Source of the DNA: Bacillota bacterium
Lineage (GTDB): Bacteria > Bacillota > Sulfobacillia > Sulfobacillales > JAIMBI01
DNA length: 47,255 bases
Direction of reading: 5' to 3'
Assembly (NCBI GenBank): GCA_021846505.1
Contig: JAJZWV010000025.1
Span: 1 to 47,255 of the forward strand
Of this stretch, positions 1 through 9,303 are shown one piece after another. The position numbers and the translations under genes are program-made. Under the pieces are notes generated by a model, which saw only the letters and a program-made list of their open reading frames with translations, ran no database searches and was not told where the DNA came from. Positions within the stretch are counted from its first letter, which is position 1. Each line of letters begins with the position of its first letter.

Positions 1-523
1 TAATCGCGGCAAAATGGGGCCCGGGCTCGATGCCCGCCGCCTCTAAGGCCTGCCAGTAGTAGCGCTGGAAGTTGTCGGGCTCCGTGGTGGTGCCGGACTT
101 GGATGCCACCAAAAACACGGTGTGTTGAAGAGGGAGCGTGTCGCGCAGGTTCGCGACCGTCTCTGGGTCGGTGGAGTCCAGCACTCGAAGCGTGAGTGCC
201 TCGGGCCCGGGCGAGAACACCTGGGCCCACACGATCGAAATCAGGCTCGAGCCGCCCATCCCCAGCAGCACGGCATGGGTGAAGCCCTCTCGCCGGAGCG
301 CCTGGCGGAAGTCTACCAAGTTAGGCCAGAGCGGGCCCATGGTTTCCGGCACCTTGAGCCAGCCCAAGCTTTGGCCGATTTGCCCCTGCACCTCGATGTG
401 CGGGCTCCAGAGACTGGGGTCGGGGGCCAGCAGGCGCTCGACGGCACGCTCTTCCACCAGCAGCGCCACCGCCCGCTCGCACTCGCGCGCGATGCCATCC
501 CATCGGGCCTGCACGTCCGTCAT
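1..523 (-). CDS. pgi: Glucose-6-phosphate isomerase, N-terminal part (cut by window edge)
   Basis: Interconverts glucose 6-phosphate and fructose 6-phosphate in the cytoplasm. The first 174 residues are visible and the gene runs off the left edge. They hold the family's sugar-phosphate (SIS) motifs: GMGGSSL, then VLDSTDP, then ASKSGTTTEP. The ATG overlaps the transaldolase stop by the ATGA arrangement (stop 520-522, start 521-523), so the two are translationally coupled. In several actinobacteria and Sulfobacillus-like organisms isomerase and transaldolase are fused; here they are separate but overlapping genes. Assignment is firm for the family; full length cannot be judged. Confidence 0.93.
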   Translation of the reverse strand, partial: MTDVQARWDGIARECERAVALLVEERAVERLLAPDPSLWSPHIEVQGQIGQSLGWLKVPETMGPLWPNLVDFRQALRREGFTHAVLLGMGGSSLISIVWAQVFSPGPEALTLRVLDSTDPETVANLRDTLPLQHTVFLVASKSGTTTEPDNFQRYYWQALEAAGIEPGPHFAAI

Positions 524-1701
524 CGGGCACCTCCCCGCGCAGCAGCCTGGCGGAGCTTGGCTTCCAGGCTCGCCATTAGTGTTTCAAACGACTTCTCGAA
601 CGACGCCACGCCGTCCGCCTCCAGCTGGTCCGTCACCGCGGCCAAGTCGATGCCCGCCTGGGCGAGGGCGGCTAGGCTGGCGGCGGCTTCGTCGAGGTGT
701 TGGTCCACGGTTGGAGCCGCGCGGCCGTGGTCCAGGATCGCCTCGAGGGTTTTGGGGGGCACGGTGTTGACTGTGTCGGCCCCCACCAGCGGGTCCACGT
801 ACAGCAAGTCTGGATAGGCCGGGTTTTTCGTGCTGGTCGACGCCCACAGCGGCCGCTGCCGCCGTGCGCCCGCCGCGGCCAGCGCGGTAAAGTCCGACTC
901 CCGGTGGCGCTCGGCAAACGCTTGGTAGGCCAGCTTGGCATTCGCCACTGCGGCTTGGCCATGCAGCGCCGCCAGCCGGTTCCGGTCCGCCGGGTGGGCG
1001 GCCGCGCGCTCGTCCAGCCGCCGGTCCACCAGCGTGTCCATCCGGCTCACAAAAAAGCTGGCCACGGAGCGCACGTGGTTCAGTGGCTGGCCTCGCTGGT
1101 GCCGCGCGGCCAGCCCGGCGATATAGGCGTCCATCACCTCCCGGTGGCGCGCGATGGAAAAAATCAGCGTGACATTGACATTGAGGCCATCGGCGATGAG
1201 GGCGGTAATGGCCGGCAGCCCGGCCGGGGTGGCGGGCACTTTGATCATGACGTTGGGGCGTGCCAGCGCGTCCCAGATGCGGTGGGCTTCGCGCACGGTG
1301 GCGGCCGTATCCCGCGCCAAGAGGGGCGACACCTCGACGCTGACATACCCGTCATCGGCTTCGAGTGCCTGGTAGCGCGGCAGGAACAAATCGGCGGCGC
1401 GCCGGATGTCGTCCCAGGTCAGCCGGTCGTAGGCGTCCTGCGCGGTCGCGCCCGGCCGCTCCCGCACCAGCTCCTGCAGGGCCAGGTCGTAAGCATCGCC
1501 GCCTTCGGTGGAATCGATGGCCTGCTCAAAAATGGTGGGATTGGACGTCATGCCCCGGAGGCCCTCGGCGATGTGGCCGGCGACCCGGCCGTCCGTCAGC
1601 CAGTCGCGCCGGATGAAGTCCAGCCAGATACTTTGGCCCAAGGCGGCCAGCGCCTCGACCCGGTTCGCGGGGCCGCCGCTGCCGCCGGCAACATTGCTCA
1701 T
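520..1701 (-). CDS. tal: Transaldolase
   Basis: 393-residue transaldolase of the non-oxidative pentose phosphate pathway, moving a dihydroxyacetone unit between sugar phosphates. Visible motifs: [11 protein letters not shown] near residue 53, [10 protein letters not shown] with the expected Schiff-base lysine at about residue 154, VNVTLIFS, and [15 protein letters not shown] near the C-terminus. The ATG at 1701 is chosen because it overlaps the transketolase stop as ATGA and because homology begins there; a longer reading to 2220 is only the open frame across transketolase. It is the middle gene of tkt-tal-pgi. Length fits the longer bacterial transaldolase class. Confidence 0.95.
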   Translation of the reverse strand: MSNVAGGSGGPANRVEALAALGQSIWLDFIRRDWLTDGRVAGHIAEGLRGMTSNPTIFEQAIDSTEGGDAYDLALQELVRERPGATAQDAYDRLTWDDIRRAADLFLPRYQALEADDGYVSVEVSPLLARDTAATVREAHRIWDALARPNVMIKVPATPAGLPAITALIADGLNVNVTLIFSIARHREVMDAYIAGLAARHQRGQPLNHVRSVASFFVSRMDTLVDRRLDERAAAHPADRNRLAALHGQAAVANAKLAYQAFAERHRESDFTALAAAGARRQRPLWASTSTKNPAYPDLLYVDPLVGADTVNTVPPKTLEAILDHGRAAPTVDQHLDEAAASLAALAQAGIDLAAVTDQLEADGVASFEKSFETLMASLEAKLRQAAARGGAR

Positions 1702-3746
1702 GACTTGCCTCCTGCCTTCTCTGCCTTTTGTGCCGCCACTTGGCGCCCCAAGGCCACCACGTGCTCCACCGTCAGGCCAAACTCCGCGTAGAGGCGCTCG
1801 TAAGGGGCCGACGCCCCGAAGTGGTCGATTCCCAAGATGGCGCCCTCTGGGCCCACCCACTCGTGCCAGGGCTGTGGGCTGGCCGCTTCCACGGACACCC
1901 GCGCGGTGATAGACGGGGGCAGCACTTCGTCCCGGTACTCCTCGGGTGCCCGCCGGAACAGCTCCCAGCAGGGCAGGCTCACTACGCGCGTGGGGGTGCC
2001 CGCCAGCTCCAGCTGCTCCTGGGCGGCCAGGGCCAGCGACACTTCCGAGCCGGTGGCGAGCAGAATCAGCGCGGGGGACCCGGATGACGCCTCGCGGAGC
2101 ACGTAGCCGCCCCGGGCGGCCAAGTGCACGGGATACCGGCTCGGGTCCAGCACCGGCAGCTTCTGGCGCGTGAGCGCCAGCGCCACGGGGCCGTCCTCGC
2201 GCGCCAGCGCCACCTGCCACGCCACTCGGGTTTCGTTAGCATCCGCGGGGCGAAACACGTACAGCCCCGGCACACTTCTGAGCCCGGCCAGCTGCTCGAC
2301 AGGCTGGTGGGTTGGCCCATCTTCCCCCAGGCCGATGGAGTCGTGGGTGAATACATAGATGGTCGGCAGGTGCATCAGCGCCGCCAGCCGGATGGCTGGC
2401 CGCATGTAGTCAGAAAAAATCAGGAAGGTGCCGCCATAGGGCCTAAGCCCGGCCAGCGCCATGCCGTTCAGCGCCGCGCCCATCGCGTGCTCCCGCACGC
2501 CAAAGTGGAGGTTTCTGCCGGGCGTGCCCGGCTCGAAATCGCCCCACTCCTCCACGCGGGTGTCGTTGGAGGGGGCCAAGTCCGCCGATCCGCCCACCAG
2601 GCCGGGCGCATCCGCGACGGCGGCCAGCACCTGGCCGGACGCCGTCCGGGTGGCCACGCTGTCGCCGGCGTGCCACACGGGGAGGGCCTCGGGGCGGGTT
2701 TCAATCACATGGGGCCCCCGAAAGAGCTTCTCGGCCACGGGGGCCATGTCGGGATGGGCCTGGCCGTACTGCTGAAACAGCTCCCGCCACTCTTGGTGGG
2801 CGCGCTGGCCGCGGTCCGCTAAGCCCGCTAGGTGCTGCTCCACCTCGGCGGGCACGGCGAACGGCGGCTCGGACCAGCTATAAGCGGCTTTGGTCAGCCG
2901 CGTTTCCTCGGGGCCGAGCGGCGTGCCATGAGCTTTGGGCGTGTCCTGCACGTGCGGGGCGCGGTAGCCGATGTGGGTGCGCACCCGAATCAGCGAGGGC
3001 CGAGGGTCCAAAATGGCGGCCGACAGTGCCTGGCTGATGGCATCTAAGTTCTCGGCGTCGTCGACGCCCACCGTATGCCAGCCGAGCGATTGGAACCGAG
3101 CCTCCACGCCCTCCGTGAACGCGATCTCGGTGTTGCCTTCAATGGAGATGTGGTTGTCGTCGTAAAGGTAAATCAGGTGGCCGAGCTGCAGGTGGCCAGC
3201 CAGCGAGGCAGCCTCGGCGCTCACGCCCTCCATGAGGTCGCCGTCCGAGACAATTCCAAACACGCGCCAGTCAACCACCGGAAACCCGTCGCGGTTCAGC
3301 TGAGCCGCCAAAAGCCGCCGGGCCATGGCCATGCCGACGCCGGTGGCAAATCCCTGCCCCAGCGGGCCGGTGGTGGTTTCCACCCCCGGGGTCAAGCCGT
3401 ATTCGGGATGGCCGGGAGTTTTGGATCCCCACTGTCGAAAGCGCTTGAGCTCCTCGCGCGCCAAGTCGTAGCCGGTAAGGTTCAGCAGCGCATACAGGAG
3501 CATCGAGCCGTGCCCGGCCGACAAAATAAAGCGGTCGCGGTTGGGCCAGGCCGGGTCCCGGGGGTCAAATCGCAGAAAGCGGCTCCACAAAGCATACGCC
3601 ATGGGAGCCGCCCCCAGGGGAAGTCCCGGGTGCCCGCTTTGGGCCTGCTCCACGCCATCGATGGCCAACATGCGAATGGCCGTAACCGCTCGCGCATCCA
3701 TCTCGCGGTCATAATGTGGGGGCTGCTCCTCCAAGTTTACTGCCAT
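1698..3746 (-). CDS. tkt: Transketolase
   Basis: 682-residue thiamine-diphosphate transketolase, close to the usual length. N-terminal pyrophosphate domain: [41 protein letters not shown] and the diphosphate/metal motif [19 protein letters not shown]. The pyrimidine domain has [16 protein letters not shown] and [20 protein letters not shown]; a C-terminal domain follows ([12 protein letters not shown]). An AGGAGG Shine-Dalgarno sits 7 to 8 bases before the ATG at 3746. First gene of the leftward tkt-tal-pgi operon, which shuttles carbon between pentose phosphates and fructose 6-phosphate. A small inverted repeat (TGGGG/CCCCA) lies about 20 bases upstream of the start. Confidence 0.97.
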   Translation of the reverse strand: MAVNLEEQPPHYDREMDARAVTAIRMLAIDGVEQAQSGHPGLPLGAAPMAYALWSRFLRFDPRDPAWPNRDRFILSAGHGSMLLYALLNLTGYDLAREELKRFRQWGSKTPGHPEYGLTPGVETTTGPLGQGFATGVGMAMARRLLAAQLNRDGFPVVDWRVFGIVSDGDLMEGVSAEAASLAGHLQLGHLIYLYDDNHISIEGNTEIAFTEGVEARFQSLGWHTVGVDDAENLDAISQALSAAILDPRPSLIRVRTHIGYRAPHVQDTPKAHGTPLGPEETRLTKAAYSWSEPPFAVPAEVEQHLAGLADRGQRAHQEWRELFQQYGQAHPDMAPVAEKLFRGPHVIETRPEALPVWHAGDSVATRTASGQVLAAVADAPGLVGGSADLAPSNDTRVEEWGDFEPGTPGRNLHFGVREHAMGAALNGMALAGLRPYGGTFLIFSDYMRPAIRLAALMHLPTIYVFTHDSIGLGEDGPTHQPVEQLAGLRSVPGLYVFRPADANETRVAWQVALAREDGPVALALTRQKLPVLDPSRYPVHLAARGGYVLREASSGSPALILLATGSEVSLALAAQEQLELAGTPTRVVSLPCWELFRRAPEEYRDEVLPPSITARVSVEAASPQPWHEWVGPEGAILGIDHFGASAPYERLYAEFGLTVEHVVALGRQVAAQKAEKAGGKS

Positions 3747-3985
3747 CTAACCACCTCCTGCCATCCGTGGGGGCTAGGCTCCCCAGACAGCATGCCTCTT
3801 AGAGAAAATGGTAGACGTCTTCCTGCCGGACGTAAAGGCTCGGCCGAGCGACCTCCGAGGGCTGGGCAGAGGCCGATGCAGGCGCAGCCACCGTCCCTGC
3901 GGTGTCACGGGCCGCAGAGGGGGGAGTCAAGTGCTGGAGGCAACCGGCGCCCCACCTCTAGACGGGCGCGGCCGCCGCGGCAACC

Positions 3986-4573
3986 TTAAAGGTGGACCCA
4001 GGCCTTCAGGACGAGCAGCACCAAGCCCACCAGCAGCCCCCACTGAAAGGAGCGCGTTTGGGCAAATCCACGGTCCATGCGCGCGGTCAGGTCGTCAAAG
4101 CGGCGGTTCACGGCCGAAAACGCCAAGTCTGTGTGGTGGATGTGGTCGGATGTGCGCTGGTCCGCGCGCTCCGCCATGTCGTCGAGGCGCTGGCTGGCGG
4201 CGGCAAAGCCCTGGTCCATGCGCGCGGTCAGGTCGTCAAAGCGGCGGTTCACGGCCGAAAACGCCAAGTCTGTGTGGTGGATGTGGTCGGATGTGCGCTG
4301 GTTCGCGCGCTCTGCCATGTCGTCGAGGCGCTGGCTGGCGGCGGCAAAGCCCTGGTCCATGCGGGCGCCAAGTTCGTCAAGGCGCTGGTTGACTTGCAGG
4401 GACACGTGCGCGGCCGACGTGCTGGCCTCCGCCCGCGCATCATCGACGCGATGGAGCACGTCGGCCAACCCCTGATCCACGTGCTGGCCCAAATCGTCCA
4501 GCCGGTGGCCGGTGCTTTCGATCTGATGCTTTAGGGCCAACAAGTCAGCGCCCGTGTCGGAAGGGCTGCTCAC
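3986..4573 (-). CDS. Repeat-built coiled-coil protein with C-terminal membrane anchor
   Basis: 195 residues, function unknown. Residues 10 to 170 are heptad-rich and charged (QRLDDMAERA, RRFDDLTARMDQGF), suggesting a long alpha-helical coiled coil. Residues 71-117 and 118-164 are two almost identical 47-residue units. The C-terminus (about 178-193, GLLVGLVLLVLKAW) is one hydrophobic helix, so the protein looks tail-anchored with the coiled coil in the cytoplasm. GTG start at 4573 with GAGGAGG 7 bases upstream; a good promoter precedes it at 4670-4699. It is monocistronic and convergent with nothing. I recognise no family; apolipoprotein-like or DUF1640-like coiled coils are alternatives. Coding status is supported by the promoter, ribosome site and conserved repeat frame. 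Confidence 0.75.
   Translation of the reverse strand: MSSPSDTGADLLALKHQIESTGHRLDDLGQHVDQGLADVLHRVDDARAEASTSAAHVSLQVNQRLDELGARMDQGFAAASQRLDDMAERANQRTSDHIHHTDLAFSAVNRRFDDLTARMDQGFAAASQRLDDMAERADQRTSDHIHHTDLAFSAVNRRFDDLTARMDRGFAQTRSFQWGLLVGLVLLVLKAWVHL
4072..4353. repeat. 141-bp tandem repeat, two near-identical copies
   Basis: Copies at 4072-4212 and 4213-4353 differ at about two positions by eye. The period is 141 bases = 47 codons, so the reading frame of the coiled-coil gene is kept. A short diverged third start follows after 4354. Near identity at synonymous positions too points to a recent duplication or ongoing gene conversion. Confidence 0.9.
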
Positions 4574-4669
4574 GCCAACGCCTCCTCAGATCTTTGGGTC
4601 TCGATCAGGACGCCTGAAGGTGTTCCGCCGTTCGACGTCGGCCTCATCGCCCATGTATCCTCGAACGCC

Positions 4670-4699
4670 ATGATATGACTGGGAAAGCGCCCGCGTCAA
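4670..4699 (-). promoter_or_regulatory. Sigma70-type promoter for the coiled-coil gene
   Basis: On the minus strand TTGACG (4694-4699) and TATCAT (4670-4675) are separated by 18 bases, about 95 bases before the GTG start at 4573. The two hexamers match consensus at 5/6 and 5/6, one of the best matches in the window. Inferred from sequence only. Confidence 0.55.
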
Positions 4700-4849
4700 T
4701 CTAGAACCATTCGACGTTTTGCGACATATCGGCTCATTGACTGATCACAAGGCTCGGCGGCTCACGGGCAGGGAGTCACTTCGGATTGCGGCTGCGGCCA
4801 GCTCCAAGGAGTCCCTTTCCGACACATATAAGGCACGGCTCCATGCGCT

Positions 4850-4891
4850 GGAAAACGGCCCCCCAACGACGGCGGTGGGGGGCCGCTTTCC
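4850..4891. other. Long hairpin upstream of the ROK kinase
   Basis: Inverted repeat with 16-base arms (4850-4865 and 4876-4891), one mismatch and a 10-base loop; the arms are GGAAAACGGCCCCCCA and TGGGGGGCCGCTTTCC. It lies in the 389-base gap between divergent genes (4573 minus, 4963 plus). No T-run follows on either strand, so it is not a classical terminator. It could be a leader structure of the kinase mRNA or a DNA site. The rest of the gap holds only the leftward promoter and a short CTCC-AA-GGAG palindrome near 4803. Confidence 0.6.
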
Positions 4892-4962
4892 GCATCCTCA
4901 GGTACAATGAGGCAGCATTAGCCAAGGCGCTGGCCGTCAGCCGGCATGAAAGAAGGCTCAGC

Positions 4963-5901
4963 ATGCGCTATGTGTACGCGATTGACGTCGGAGGCACCAA
5001 AGTGGAGCTGGCCGTGGGGGACGAAACCGGGCGGCTTCTGGCTACCGACCGGGTGGCGACGGGCGATTTGGGCCGACAAGACGCCATCGTGGCGGCACTG
5101 TCGGAACGCTTGCGCACACTGACGCCGGTGGGCATCCACCCCGACGCCGTGGGGGTGGGGTCGCCTGGGCCGCTGGACAGCCGCGCGGGGCGCCTCCTGA
5201 AACCCTCCAATCTGCCCGGATGGGAATTTCTTGAGATCGAGAACAAGCTGTCGGCGGCCATGGGGCTGCCCGTAACCTTAGAAAACGACGCCACGGCGGC
5301 GGCGCTCGGCGAGTGGCAGTATGGCGCCGGCCAGGGGACGGACGACATGGTGTATGTCACGGTGTCCACCGGGGTCGGTGCCGGCATCATCGCACACGGG
5401 GACCTGATTCGCGGGGCGGCTGCCAACGCGGGGGAGCTGGGCCACGTCATTGTGAATTTTGAAGGCGTGCCCTGCCACTGCGGCCTCACGGGCTGCCTGG
5501 AGACGGAAGCTTCGGGCACCGCGCTGGCGCGCATGGCGGAGGAGCGCCGCCGCGAGTCCTCATGGCTTCGCGCCCACGCAGGGCCGCTCTCGGCCCCCGA
5601 CGTGTTTGAGGCGCTGCGGGCGGGAGATGCCACCGCGCGAGAGATTGTGGATCATGCGGCGGACCGGCTGGCTTGGGCCTTTGGCACCCTGGTCAACCTC
5701 ACGAACCCCGAGCGCATCGTGGTGGGGGGCGGCGTCGCCGCCGAGGGTGACTGGCTGCTGGACCCGATTCGCCGGGCCATGCCCCGCTACGCCATGCCGG
5801 ACCTGCTGTCGAGCACCACCGTGGTGCAATCTGCGCTGGGTGCGGACGTGGGCGTGGCGGGAGCCGTGGCGGTGGCGCTTAGGGCGGGGCGGAAGGCGTA
5901 G
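4963..5901 (+). CDS. ROK-family sugar kinase (glucokinase-like)
   Basis: 312 residues, normal for ROK kinases, which phosphorylate glucose or other hexoses with ATP in the cytoplasm. The N-terminal phosphate loop is IDVGGTK (about residues 7-13); the catalytic aspartate is in ENDAT (about D109). STGVGAGI marks the nucleotide fold. The zinc motif is complete: H161 then CHCGLTGC (about 171-178) followed by E. No N-terminal helix-turn-helix is present, so this is a kinase rather than a NagC/XylR repressor. The ATG at 4963 is chosen because homology begins there and an AGAAGG site lies 7 bases upstream; the open frame continues back to 4786 without homology. The 3' end overlaps the convergent esterase by 23 bases. 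It could feed hexose phosphate into the neighbouring pgi-tal-tkt genes. Confidence 0.92.
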   Translation: MRYVYAIDVGGTKVELAVGDETGRLLATDRVATGDLGRQDAIVAALSERLRTLTPVGIHPDAVGVGSPGPLDSRAGRLLKPSNLPGWEFLEIENKLSAAMGLPVTLENDATAAALGEWQYGAGQGTDDMVYVTVSTGVGAGIIAHGDLIRGAAANAGELGHVIVNFEGVPCHCGLTGCLETEASGTALARMAEERRRESSWLRAHAGPLSAPDVFEALRAGDATAREIVDHAADRLAWAFGTLVNLTNPERIVVGGGVAAEGDWLLDPIRRAMPRYAMPDLLSSTTVVQSALGADVGVAGAVAVALRAGRKA

Positions 5902-6532
5902 TCCGGCGCGCCTGGCGCAGCCGAGCCTTGAGGAACAGGTCGATGTCGGCCAGCTCCTGCGGGCTGATGCCGTGGCCGTGCTGATACATGCGGCGCATCA
6001 GGCGGGCGCCCGCTGTGGCCAGCCGATCCGCCATCGCCCGCCCGCGGGCGTATTCGATGACGGCGTCGTCCTGGCCGTGGCCCAAAAATACCGGCAAGCC
6101 CCGCAGGGGCGGCACCGCGACCACCTCGGGCAGATAGCCCGACAGCAGCACCAAACCAGCCAGCGGCGGATCCGGCTGGCGGCAGGCGTAGGCGACGGCC
6201 ACCACCGCGCCCTGGCTGAACCCGCCAAGAAAAATCCCGGGGGGCCCATCGGCTGCGGCCGCCCGAGCCAGCGAAGTCACCGTCTCGTGGAGGGGGGTCA
6301 GGGCCGCCGCTAGCGCGGCCTCAGACGGCTCCCCGCGCGAGAACCACTGGAATCCTCCGTCGATGTCGGGCACAGGGTGCGGCGCGCGCACAAACACCAC
6401 CTGGAGGCGGCGATCCAGCCCGTCCGCCATCGGAGCCAAGTCCGCTTCATTGGTGCCCAGTCCATGCAGCAAAATCATTAGCGGGTGCGGCGCGTCTCCT
6501 TCCGGGGACGGGCCCGCGCGCGTGAGCAGCAA
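5879..6532 (-). CDS. Phospholipase/carboxylesterase-type alpha/beta hydrolase
   Basis: 217-residue serine hydrolase of the YpfH/carboxylesterase group. Seen: LMILLHGLGTNEADLAP (oxyanion-hole region), GGFSQGAVVA with the nucleophile serine, GQDDAVI with the likely acid aspartate, and QHGHGIS with the catalytic histidine. No signal peptide, so cytoplasmic. Start is TTG at 6532, preceded by GAGGTG about 7 bases upstream. It lies about 125 bases after the MFS gene at 6658 on the same strand and may be the last member of that leftward unit. Substrate unknown; small acyl esters are usual for the family. Confidence 0.88.
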   Translation of the reverse strand: MLLTRAGPSPEGDAPHPLMILLHGLGTNEADLAPMADGLDRRLQVVFVRAPHPVPDIDGGFQWFSRGEPSEAALAAALTPLHETVTSLARAAAADGPPGIFLGGFSQGAVVAVAYACRQPDPPLAGLVLLSGYLPEVVAVPPLRGLPVFLGHGQDDAVIEYARGRAMADRLATAGARLMRRMYQHGHGISPQELADIDLFLKARLRQARRTTPSAPP

Positions 6533-6657
6533 ACTATTTCACCTCACCTGTAGGATGGGCAGACGTCTCGGCAGCGCGGCCCCGGCGAATGCCGCCTGCA
6601 CCACGACTGGTTGGCCTCATGGTATCACCGCCGCCCGCCGAGGGAAAAGGGGACCGT

Positions 6658-7899
6658 TCAGCCGGCCCGCAGAGTAGGCTGGCGGCTGTGCCGAATCGCC
6701 ATCAAAAAGGCCAGCCCGCCGCCCAGCCGAAAGCCAAAGGGTATCCAGAACACCCGGGGCATCGGGATAAAAACGGCCAGCCCGGTGGCCATCAGCGGTC
6801 CGACCACGCCGGCCGCGCCCACCAGCGTGTTGGCGACGCCCATGCCGACAATGCGATCTTCCTCCGGGACGACTTCCATTTGCCGCAGCAGAAGCATCTG
6901 CGTCACCCCCGACCCCATGGCGCCGCCAATCACACTTTGGATCAGCAGCTCCGGCAAGTTGGGGTGGAGGGCAAAGGTAAACGGCACAAAGGCTAGACCG
7001 ACAATCGCGATGGGCAGCGCCAGGCCCACTCCAATGCGGTTGGCCACGCGAATCCAGGCGCGGCTGGTGAGCGCGCCCGCCAGCCCGTTGGTCGCGGCAT
7101 AGGCGGCAATCCAAAAGTTGTTGGCATGAGCGATGTTGACCTCGTATCGCAAGAACAGCGGCCAGGCCATCACCCAGCCGAGGTAAAACGGCAAGCTGGC
7201 CAGCGTATAGCCGCGAAAGGCTGGCCGGCGAAACAGGCGCTGGGCCGCATGCCACAAGTTTGGGGGTAGGGTCTGCACCCGCGGGTCGCCGCGAAGCCGA
7301 CTGAACAGCCGGACTTCCACGACGGCGACGGCGGCGCCCAGCAGGAACAGCCACCCGTAGGCGACGGTGCCCCGAGCCCCGCCAATCAGGATGCCGCCCA
7401 GCATGGTCACGCCCACCGTCACGAAGCTGGCGGCGCGCGTCCGATTGCCGATGGCCTGCCCGCGCACCTCGGGGCGAAACAGCGCGGTGATGATGGCCTG
7501 CCAGCTCACCGTCGAGATGGCCACGGGAACGCTCATCGCGCCCACCAGCAGCACGAACAGGAGCGGCGTCGCGGGGCCGCGTGCCCAGTTGAGCACCACG
7601 AAGCCGAGGAACGCGGCGCGCGCCGCTGCGAACACCCAGGTGGTGACCCGGCTGGGATGCTTCGTACTGCCAATCCAGCGAGCGCCGACCAGCGTTGAGA
7701 TGGTGCTGGCCAAGGGCGGCAGCGAGCTCAAAAGTCCCACTTCAAAGTCGCTGCCGCCCAGCCGGAGCAAATCAATCCCGAGATACGGCTGCACCAAGCT
7801 GATGGCCGCATTTTGCGCCGCGCCATGCCATGTGTTGATGCGGAGGTTAAACGGTTCCTCGGCGGCCACTTCCGAAATACTCGGGGGCTCGTTGCTCAT
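6658..7899 (-). CDS. MFS transporter
   Basis: 413 residues with about twelve hydrophobic segments, a 12-helix major facilitator. The N-terminus (LRINTWHGAAQNAAISLV) and GGSDFEVGLLSSLPPLAS resemble uncharacterised MFS permeases found in many Bacillota. The cytosolic loop after helix 2 is weakly conserved (RWIGSTKHPSRV), so the substrate cannot be inferred. It follows the DHA2 exporter gene on the same strand with a 66-base gap and may share its transcript. Confidence 0.85.
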   Translation of the reverse strand: MSNEPPSISEVAAEEPFNLRINTWHGAAQNAAISLVQPYLGIDLLRLGGSDFEVGLLSSLPPLASTISTLVGARWIGSTKHPSRVTTWVFAAARAAFLGFVVLNWARGPATPLLFVLLVGAMSVPVAISTVSWQAIITALFRPEVRGQAIGNRTRAASFVTVGVTMLGGILIGGARGTVAYGWLFLLGAAVAVVEVRLFSRLRGDPRVQTLPPNLWHAAQRLFRRPAFRGYTLASLPFYLGWVMAWPLFLRYEVNIAHANNFWIAAYAATNGLAGALTSRAWIRVANRIGVGLALPIAIVGLAFVPFTFALHPNLPELLIQSVIGGAMGSGVTQMLLLRQMEVVPEEDRIVGMGVANTLVGAAGVVGPLMATGLAVFIPMPRVFWIPFGFRLGGGLAFLMAIRHSRQPTLRAG

Positions 7900-7965
7900 T
7901 CAACTATCTTCGACACGCGTTCCGGGTTTCCTTCGCGCTGAAGGCTGGCGAAATGTGGACCGTGG

Positions 7966-9303
7966 CTAGGCGGACAGCGCGCGCACGGCCGGCCCTGGGC
8001 GCTTATAGGCGAAGCTGAGGATGATGCCTGCTAGGGCCACCGCGCCCAGCACCAGAAGGTACAGCGCGGGCCGGGGAACCAGCCAGGCCAGCGCGGCGGA
8101 AGCGGCAATGCTGCCCAGATAGCGCGACGTAGAGTAAACCCCGGACGCCGTGCCGGCTTGGTCGCGGTCCGCGGCCATGAGCGCGGTGGCCTGCATGGCT
8201 ACCGTGCCGAGGCCGGATCCCAATCCCGCGGCAAGCAGCACCGCCACGTCGGAGCCAAGGTGGGCGCCGGCCGGCAGCCCCAGCGCCAGGGCGATGGCGA
8301 AGGCATCCACGCCAAACGCGACGCGCACCAGGGCGCCGCGAGAAATCCAACCGCGCGACAGCAGGCGCGACCCGCCGAAGGCGGCCGCGGACGACATGAG
8401 GGAAAAGCCCAGGAGGATGGAGCCTACCGTGGTCAGGGGCACGTGGCGCGCCCGGAGAAACAGCGGTGTCCACAGCAGCAGCGTGTACATGAATCCATTG
8501 GCCAGCAAGATGGAGCCATTGGCGGCTGCAAATCCGGGCCGGCGAAACAGTGGCAGACTCACGACCGGGTCGGCGGCCGCCCGCTCGTGCCGCACAAACC
8601 CAGCGGCGGCCAAGGCCGCGGGAATCAGGAGCCAGGCCCAGGTGGCCAAATCCTTCAGCGCGAGCGTTATACTGACCAAGATAGCCCCCAAGCCCACCGC
8701 GCCTGACACGTCCAGCGGCGGCCGGGTGCGGCGGGGCGTGTCCTGGGGCAGTACGCGGAAGCCCCAAATCAGCGTCATCGCCAGCACCGGCAGGTTGATC
8801 CAGAAGATAGACGGCCAGCCAAAGTGGGCAATCAGGATGGAGCCCAACAGCGGCCCCACGGCGGCGCCGAGGCTTTGCACCACCCCGACGTTGCCCAGCA
8901 CCTGGGACAGCGTGGCCGCGTAGGTGCGGCGCAGGATGGCGCTGCCGTTGGTGGCCGTCGCACCAGCGCCCAGCGCCTGCAGGCACCGAGCCACGATCAG
9001 GGTTGGCAGCGACCCGGCGCCCGCCCCCAAAATGGACCCCAGCAGGAAAACCAGTGCGCCGCCCAGAAACAGGCGGCGGTGGCCGTACACGTCGCCCGCC
9101 TTGCCGCCCAGCGGCTGCACCACCGCCATCGCGATGAGATACGCGGCGACCACCCACACCACCGACGCCACCGACAGGTGGAGCTGGCGGGCGATGGCGT
9201 AGAGCCCCACCGCGATCATGGTGGAATTGAGCGGCACCAGCACCATGCCCGTGAGCATTGCCGAAACCAGGCCCCGAGGCGGTGCCGCGTCAGCGGCGGT
9301 CAA
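7966..9303 (-). CDS. DHA2-type multidrug efflux MFS transporter
   Basis: 445-residue membrane protein of the EmrB/QacA group, proton-driven exporters of toxic compounds. Seen: MVLVPLNSTMIAVGL (motif of the first helix), WVVAAYLIAMAVVQPLGGKAGDVYGHRR (motif A), and many hydrophobic helices to the C-terminus. The start is probably TTG at 9303, overlapping the phosphotransferase C-terminal gene by 14 bases; a downstream ATG is possible. Overlap with a rifampicin-phosphotransferase-like pair suggests coupled modification and export of an antibiotic-like compound (inference). Slightly short for 14 helices, so the helix number is uncertain. Confidence 0.87.
   Translation of the reverse strand: MTAADAAPPRGLVSAMLTGMVLVPLNSTMIAVGLYAIARQLHLSVASVVWVVAAYLIAMAVVQPLGGKAGDVYGHRRLFLGGALVFLLGSILGAGAGSLPTLIVARCLQALGAGATATNGSAILRRTYAATLSQVLGNVGVVQSLGAAVGPLLGSILIAHFGWPSIFWINLPVLAMTLIWGFRVLPQDTPRRTRPPLDVSGAVGLGAILVSITLALKDLATWAWLLIPAALAAAGFVRHERAAADPVVSLPLFRRPGFAAANGSILLANGFMYTLLLWTPLFLRARHVPLTTVGSILLGFSLMSSAAAFGGSRLLSRGWISRGALVRVAFGVDAFAIALALGLPAGAHLGSDVAVLLAAGLGSGLGTVAMQATALMAADRDQAGTASGVYSTSRYLGSIAASAALAWLVPRPALYLLVLGAVALAGIILSFAYKRPGPAVRALSA

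Noticed and set aside
122-817. Plus-strand open frames over the isomerase/transaldolase region
   Set aside because: Shadows of the two minus-strand genes; their products are rich in R, P and A with no motif.
1702-2220. N-terminal extension of transaldolase
   Set aside because: It is only the open frame across the transketolase gene; transaldolase homology begins at 1701, where the ATGA overlap lies.
2124-2822. Long plus-strand frame antisense to transketolase
   Set aside because: No homology, and fully inside a well-supported gene on the other strand.
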